Below, in pieces: positions 60,212-64,000 of a stretch of 64,000 nucleotides of DNA. The position numbers and the translations under genes were made by a program. Source of the stretch: Pseudonocardia endophytica (GTDB lineage Bacteria; Actinomycetota; Actinomycetes; Mycobacteriales; Pseudonocardiaceae). Each line of letters starts with the position of its first letter. The stretch's first letter is position 1. Below the pieces are notes generated by a model. The model saw only the letters and a program-made list of their open reading frames with translations. It was not told where the DNA came from and ran no database searches. The stretch is from positions 434,001-498,000 of the forward strand of contig NZ_SMFZ01000002.1 in assembly GCF_004339565.1 (NCBI RefSeq), written 5' to 3'.

Positions 60212-61497
60212 GTCGCCTCCCTCTCGGCCCGCTCGTCAAGTTCCTGATCTTCTCGGTGATCACGGCGATCCTCACCGTCGTCCTCGGCGTGACGATCGCG
60301 AACGGCCGCGGCGGCGACGTGACCGACTACAGCGCCCGGTTCTCGGACGCGACCGGCCTGCTGCCCGGCGACGACATCCGGATCGCGGGCGTCGTCGTCG
60401 GCACGGTGAAGAGCATCGAGGTCGTGGACCGCAAGGTCGCCCAGGTCGACTTCTCGGTCGACTCCGGACAGCAGCTGCCGGCCACGGTGAACGCCACGAT
60501 CAAGTACCGGAACCTGATCGGCCAGCGCTACGTCTCCCTGGACCAGGGCGCGGGCCCGACCGGTGAGCTGCTGCCGGCGGGCGGCCAGATCCCGCTGGAG
60601 CGGACGCGGCCGGCGTTGAACCTGACCGTGCTGTTCAACGGGTTCCAGCCGCTGTTCCAGGGCCTCGACCCGCAGCAGATCAACCAGCTGTCGTTGAACA
60701 TCGTCCAGACGCTGCAGGGCGAGGGCGGCACCGTGCAGAGCCTGCTGGCCAGCACGGCGTCGCTGACGAACTCGATCGCCGACCGGGACAGGGTCATCGG
60801 GCAGGTGATCGACAACCTGAACGCGGTGCTGGACACCGTGAACCGCAACGACCAAGGGCTGAACGAGCTGATCAGCTCGCTGCAGGCGCTGGTGTCCGGC
60901 CTGGCCCAGGACCGGCAGCCGATCGGCCAGGCGCTGGAGTCGATCGGGACGCTCACCCAGGTCACCGGTGACTTCGTGCAGCAGGCCCGGCCGCCGCTCA
61001 AGGACGACATCAAGAACCTCGGCGACCTGTCCACGCAGCTCGACCAGGGACGCCCGGCCGTCGAGCACTTCCTGCAGCTCGCGCCGTACAAGCTGAACAA
61101 GATCGCCCGGGTGGGCAGCTACGGCAGCTGGTTCCAGTTCTACGTCTGCCAGCTCAGCGCGACGGTCGACGTCAGCGAGGTCCCCGGCTTCCCGAACTTC
61201 CCGCAGCTGCCCGGCTTCCCGCTCGACCTGAACCTGCCGAAGGACGACGCGCCCCGCTGTGGCGCCGACCCGGACCAGGACGGTCTGAGCGTCGCGAACG
61301 GGGACATCCCCGGGCGGACGGGTGGCGACCAGCCGCATCCCGACAACAGGGCGGCCGGTCCCGCGGCCCAGGAACCGACGACACAGTCGCTGGACGCCCT
61401 GACCAGCGGTGGGGGCGCGCCGCCGACCGACTCCAGCAGCAACCCGGCGGCTCCGCTGCTGCCCGCGCTGCCCGCCCCGACCCCGGGAGGCAACTAG
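60208..61497 (+). CDS. mceB: MCE family protein MceB
   Basis: 429 residues: anchor LVKFLIFSVITAILTVVLGV, MCE domain YSARFSDATGLLPGDDIRIA, helical needle region rich in Gln/Asn/Asp, and a Pro/Ala/Thr-rich tail. GTG start overlapping the mceA stop by 4 bp. Confidence 0.92.
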   Translation: MSRLPLGPLVKFLIFSVITAILTVVLGVTIANGRGGDVTDYSARFSDATGLLPGDDIRIAGVVVGTVKSIEVVDRKVAQVDFSVDSGQQLPATVNATIKYRNLIGQRYVSLDQGAGPTGELLPAGGQIPLERTRPALNLTVLFNGFQPLFQGLDPQQINQLSLNIVQTLQGEGGTVQSLLASTASLTNSIADRDRVIGQVIDNLNAVLDTVNRNDQGLNELISSLQALVSGLAQDRQPIGQALESIGTLTQVTGDFVQQARPPLKDDIKNLGDLSTQLDQGRPAVEHFLQLAPYKLNKIARVGSYGSWFQFYVCQLSATVDVSEVPGFPNFPQLPGFPLDLNLPKDDAPRCGADPDQDGLSVANGDIPGRTGGDQPHPDNRAAGPAAQEPTTQSLDALTSGGGAPPTDSSSNPAAPLLPALPAPTPGGN

Positions 61498-62466
61498 ATG
61501 GCCGGGGTGGGGGAGCGCAGGCCGGTCCTGCTGGCCACGATCGGGATCGTCGTGATCCTCGCGATCACGCTCGTCGCGTTCAACTTCAAGCCGCTGTTCG
61601 GCGGTGGGAGCACCTACGAGGCGCAGTTCACGGAAGCCGCAGGCCTGCAGGCCGACGACCAGGTGACGGTCGCGGGCGTCGAGGTCGGCCGGGTGCAGAG
61701 CGTCGACCTGGAGGGCGACCACGTCCTGGTCACGTTCAACGTGACCGACGCGTGGGTCGGCAACCGGACCACCGGTTCGATCGAGATCCGGACGCTGCTC
61801 GGCTCGAAGTTCCTGGCCCTCGATCCGCGCGGCGACGGCGACCAGGACCCGGACCAGGTGATCACCGCGGACCGGACGAAGTCGCCGTTCGACGTGGTGG
61901 ACGCGTTCAACGGCCTGTCCGGGACGATCGACCAGCTGAACACCGACCAGCTGGCGCAGAGCCTGCAGACGCTGTCGGACACGTTCCGGAACACACCGCC
62001 GGAGGTCAGCGGCACGCTCGACGGCCTGTCGCGCCTGTCCCAGACGATCTCCAGCCGGGACGCCCAGCTGAAGACGCTGCTGGCCAACACGCGGCAGCTG
62101 TCCACGACGCTGGCCAACCGTCGCGGCGACATCGTGAAGCTCGTCAACGACGGCAACCTGCTCCTCGGTGAGCTGCAGGCCCGGAAGACCGCGATCGCGA
62201 ACCTGCTCGACGGCACGAAGAAGCTGTCCGTCCAGCTGCGAGGGCTGGTCGCGGACAATAAGGACCAGCTCCGGCCGACGCTGGAGACCCTGGACAAGGT
62301 GCTCGGGGTGCTCGAGCGCAACCGGGACGACCTGGGCGAGCTGCTCGACAACGAGGCGGTGTTCCTCCGGGTGTTCGGCAACGCGCTGTCCAACGGCCGC
62401 TGGTTCGACAACTACGCGTGCGGCCTGCTGCCGCCGCCCATCGGTCCGATCGGTGGTGGCTGCTGA
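61498..62466 (+). CDS. mceC: MCE family protein MceC
   Basis: 322 residues, ATG directly after the mceB stop. Anchor LLATIGIVVILAITLVAF, MCE domain YEAQFTEAAGLQADDQVTVA-VEVGRV, helical region with SSRDAQLKTLLANTRQLSTT, and a short Cys-containing tail (YACGLLPPP). Lacks the long Pro-rich extension of MceA, B and D. Confidence 0.92.
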   Translation: MAGVGERRPVLLATIGIVVILAITLVAFNFKPLFGGGSTYEAQFTEAAGLQADDQVTVAGVEVGRVQSVDLEGDHVLVTFNVTDAWVGNRTTGSIEIRTLLGSKFLALDPRGDGDQDPDQVITADRTKSPFDVVDAFNGLSGTIDQLNTDQLAQSLQTLSDTFRNTPPEVSGTLDGLSRLSQTISSRDAQLKTLLANTRQLSTTLANRRGDIVKLVNDGNLLLGELQARKTAIANLLDGTKKLSVQLRGLVADNKDQLRPTLETLDKVLGVLERNRDDLGELLDNEAVFLRVFGNALSNGRWFDNYACGLLPPPIGPIGGGC

Positions 62467-63794
62467 TGGGATCGTGGGCCTCGGACCGCAGGGCGCTGCA
62501 GCTGACGGCGCTCGCCGGCATCGTCGCCGTCCTCGTCGCGGCCGGCTTCTGGCTGGTCACCGACCGGGGCGGACGCCAGATCACGGCGTACTTCACGAAC
62601 ACGTCGGCGCTGTACCCGGACAACGACGTGCGCGTGCTCGGCGTGCCGGTCGGCAAGGTCGACGCGATCACTCCGGACGGCAACCAGGTCCGCGTCGACA
62701 TGACGATCGACGACCAGGACCTGGTCCTCCCGGCGGACGTCAAGGCCGCGATCGTCTCGCCGAGCCTGGTGACCGGTCGCTACGTGCAGCTGACGCCGAC
62801 CTACTCCGGCGGTCCGGAGTGGACGAACCAGGTGATCCCGGTCGAGCGCACGGCCGTGCCGCTCGGCGTCGACGACCTGGCCCGCACGGCGACCGAGCTG
62901 TCCAGGGCGCTCGGTCCGGACGGCGCGAACAAGACCGGCGCGCTGAACGACGCTCTGAACGTCGGCGCGGCGAACCTGGACGGCAACGGCCGTAAGCTGA
63001 ACGACACGATCCGCAACCTCGGCGGGCTCGGCGCGACGCTGAACGGCTCCGCGCCCGACCTGTTCGGGACGATCACCGAGCTGCAGAAGTTCGTGTCCAC
63101 GATCAAGGACAACGACCCTGGCGTCCGTGAGCTGAACGGCAAGCTCGCCGACGTCACGAGCTTCCTCGCGTCGCAGCGGGGCCAGCTCGGCGACGCGTTG
63201 CGCGAGCTGTCGTTCGCGCTCGGCGAGGTGGCCGACTTCGTGCAGGACAACCGGGCGACGCTGAAGTCGAACGTGGACAAGCTGACCAGCGTCACGCAGG
63301 AGATCGTCGACCACCAGAAGGCTCTGGCCGAGATCTCCGACATCGCGCCGGCGGCACTGTCCAACCTGACGAACATCTACAACGGGTCGTCGGAGACGCT
63401 GGACACCCGGGCGAACCTCAACGAGCTGTCCCAGCCGTTCCCGGCGCTGGTCTGCCAGCTGGCGCAGTCGCAGGCCGGCAACCTGCCGCTGCCGGTCGAC
63501 CTGGGGAACGCCTGCTCGACGATCCTGTCCGGCCTGGGCGGACTGCCGAACCCGCTGGCCCCGCAGGGCACGCAGGGCGGGCTCCCGGCACCGGCGACGA
63601 CCGGCCAGGCGACGCCCGGCCTGCCGCTGAACCCGCTGCCCGGCACGCCGCTGGCCCCGACGGCCGACCCGTCGGCGCCGCTGGCGAACCCGCTGGCTCC
63701 GCAGCAGCGCACCGCCCCGGCGCCGGCCTCGCCGACGCCCGCCCCGAAGAACGACGGCGGGTTGCTCGGCGGACTGTTCGGAGGTGGCTCGTGA
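62466..63794 (+). CDS. mceD: MCE family protein MceD
   Basis: 442 residues. Start overlaps the mceC stop by one base. Anchor LTALAGIVAVLVAAGFWLV, MCE domain ITAYFTNTSALYPDNDVRVL-VPVGKV, helical region, then a Pro/Ala/Thr-rich tail of about 100 residues. Same order and architecture as other actinobacterial mceD genes. Confidence 0.92.
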   Translation: MGSWASDRRALQLTALAGIVAVLVAAGFWLVTDRGGRQITAYFTNTSALYPDNDVRVLGVPVGKVDAITPDGNQVRVDMTIDDQDLVLPADVKAAIVSPSLVTGRYVQLTPTYSGGPEWTNQVIPVERTAVPLGVDDLARTATELSRALGPDGANKTGALNDALNVGAANLDGNGRKLNDTIRNLGGLGATLNGSAPDLFGTITELQKFVSTIKDNDPGVRELNGKLADVTSFLASQRGQLGDALRELSFALGEVADFVQDNRATLKSNVDKLTSVTQEIVDHQKALAEISDIAPAALSNLTNIYNGSSETLDTRANLNELSQPFPALVCQLAQSQAGNLPLPVDLGNACSTILSGLGGLPNPLAPQGTQGGLPAPATTGQATPGLPLNPLPGTPLAPTADPSAPLANPLAPQQRTAPAPASPTPAPKNDGGLLGGLFGGGS

Positions 63795-64000
63795 GGGCAC
63801 GTCTGACCCGGCTGGTGGCGCTGCTCGTCGTCGTCGGCGTGACGGCGAGCGGCTGCGGCGTGCTCTCCGGCGGCCTGCGCGGCGTCGAGCTCCCCGGTGG
63901 CGCCTCGCTCGGCGACGACCCGTACCGGGTCCAGATCGAGTTCGCGGACGTCGTCGACCTCGTCCCGCAGTCGCTCGTGCGCGTCGGCGACGTGCCGGTC
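63791..64000 (+). CDS. mceE: MCE family lipoprotein MceE, 3'-truncated by window edge
   Basis: First 70 residues only. GTG overlaps the mceD stop by 4 bp. A signal peptide VRARLTRLVALLVVVGVTAS ends in the lipobox-like ASGC, so the mature protein should be a lipoprotein, the LprK/MceE position of the operon. The MCE domain begins at YRVQIEFADVVDLVPQSLV. mceF is expected just beyond. Confidence 0.92.
   Translation, partial: MRARLTRLVALLVVVGVTASGCGVLSGGLRGVELPGGASLGDDPYRVQIEFADVVDLVPQSLVRVGDVPV

Overview
The window is high-GC (roughly 70% or more) actinobacterial DNA. Gene content and order point to a Pseudonocardiaceae genome, most likely Pseudonocardia or a close relative. Evidence: a polyprenyl synthase / HtpX / FAD monooxygenase / YajQ neighbourhood resembling the mycobacterial grcC1-htpX region, an rpmG-hadA-hadB-tRNA(Trp)-secE-nusG-rplK-rplA block, a complete-looking mce operon start, F420-type oxidoreductase and SCP2/P450 genes, and frequent GTG starts. 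Species cannot be fixed from the sequence alone.

Layout. 1-10.6 kb: the 3' part of a polyprenyl diphosphate synthase, RarD-type permease, two paralogous membrane-anchored 'sunset-domain'-like proteins with a shared 15-bp upstream element, KorAB, an atypical crotonase, HtpX, and a stand-alone BLUF photoreceptor. 10.6-18.6 kb: repeat-rich and decaying. It holds a hairpin repeat field, an FAD monooxygenase, a frameshifted AAA kinase remnant, YajQ, tRNA-Tyr followed by a doubly frameshifted tyrosine integrase, a second integrase remnant in direct repeat on the far side of a SnoaL-like gene, a PIN gene interrupted by one stop codon, a DUF2231-like membrane protein, a CadD transporter and a possible frameshifted micropeptide. 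18.7-36.5 kb: catabolic, resistance and regulatory genes, including AraC, a rifampin-monooxygenase-like gene with a 19-bp inverted repeat upstream, a phosphatase, SMP-30, MerR, CocE, FDXHR-type zinc protein, cupin, patatin, methyltransferase, serine hydrolase, holin-like protein, TenA, a P450 and a large LuxR (LAL) regulator. 36.8-42.9 kb: a zinc-starvation pair (cysteine-free L32 and the Mrf-type GTPase behind a Zur-like box), tRNA-Thr, tRNA-Met, rpmG, hadAB, tRNA-Trp, secE, nusG, rplK and rplA, closed by a 25-bp perfect hairpin. 42.9-49.6 kb: AMACR-type CoA transferase, SCP2-like protein, a response regulator divergent from a histidine kinase, and an alcohol dehydrogenase plus R2lox pair. 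49.6-64 kb: a lipid/steroid-like module in which a four-gene minus-strand operon (SCP2, SDR, P450, LLM oxidoreductase) diverges from an aldehyde dehydrogenase and TetR gene, followed by mceG-yrbEA-yrbEB-mceABCD and the start of mceE.

The most informative observation is a 19-bp palindrome centred between the divergent SCP2 and aldehyde dehydrogenase genes. It recurs (16/19 identical) in front of the mce operon, with a TetR regulator lying between the two sites. This suggests one TetR-controlled regulon that joins Mce-mediated uptake of a lipid to its oxidation. No CRISPR array, intact insertion sequence or complete prophage was seen.
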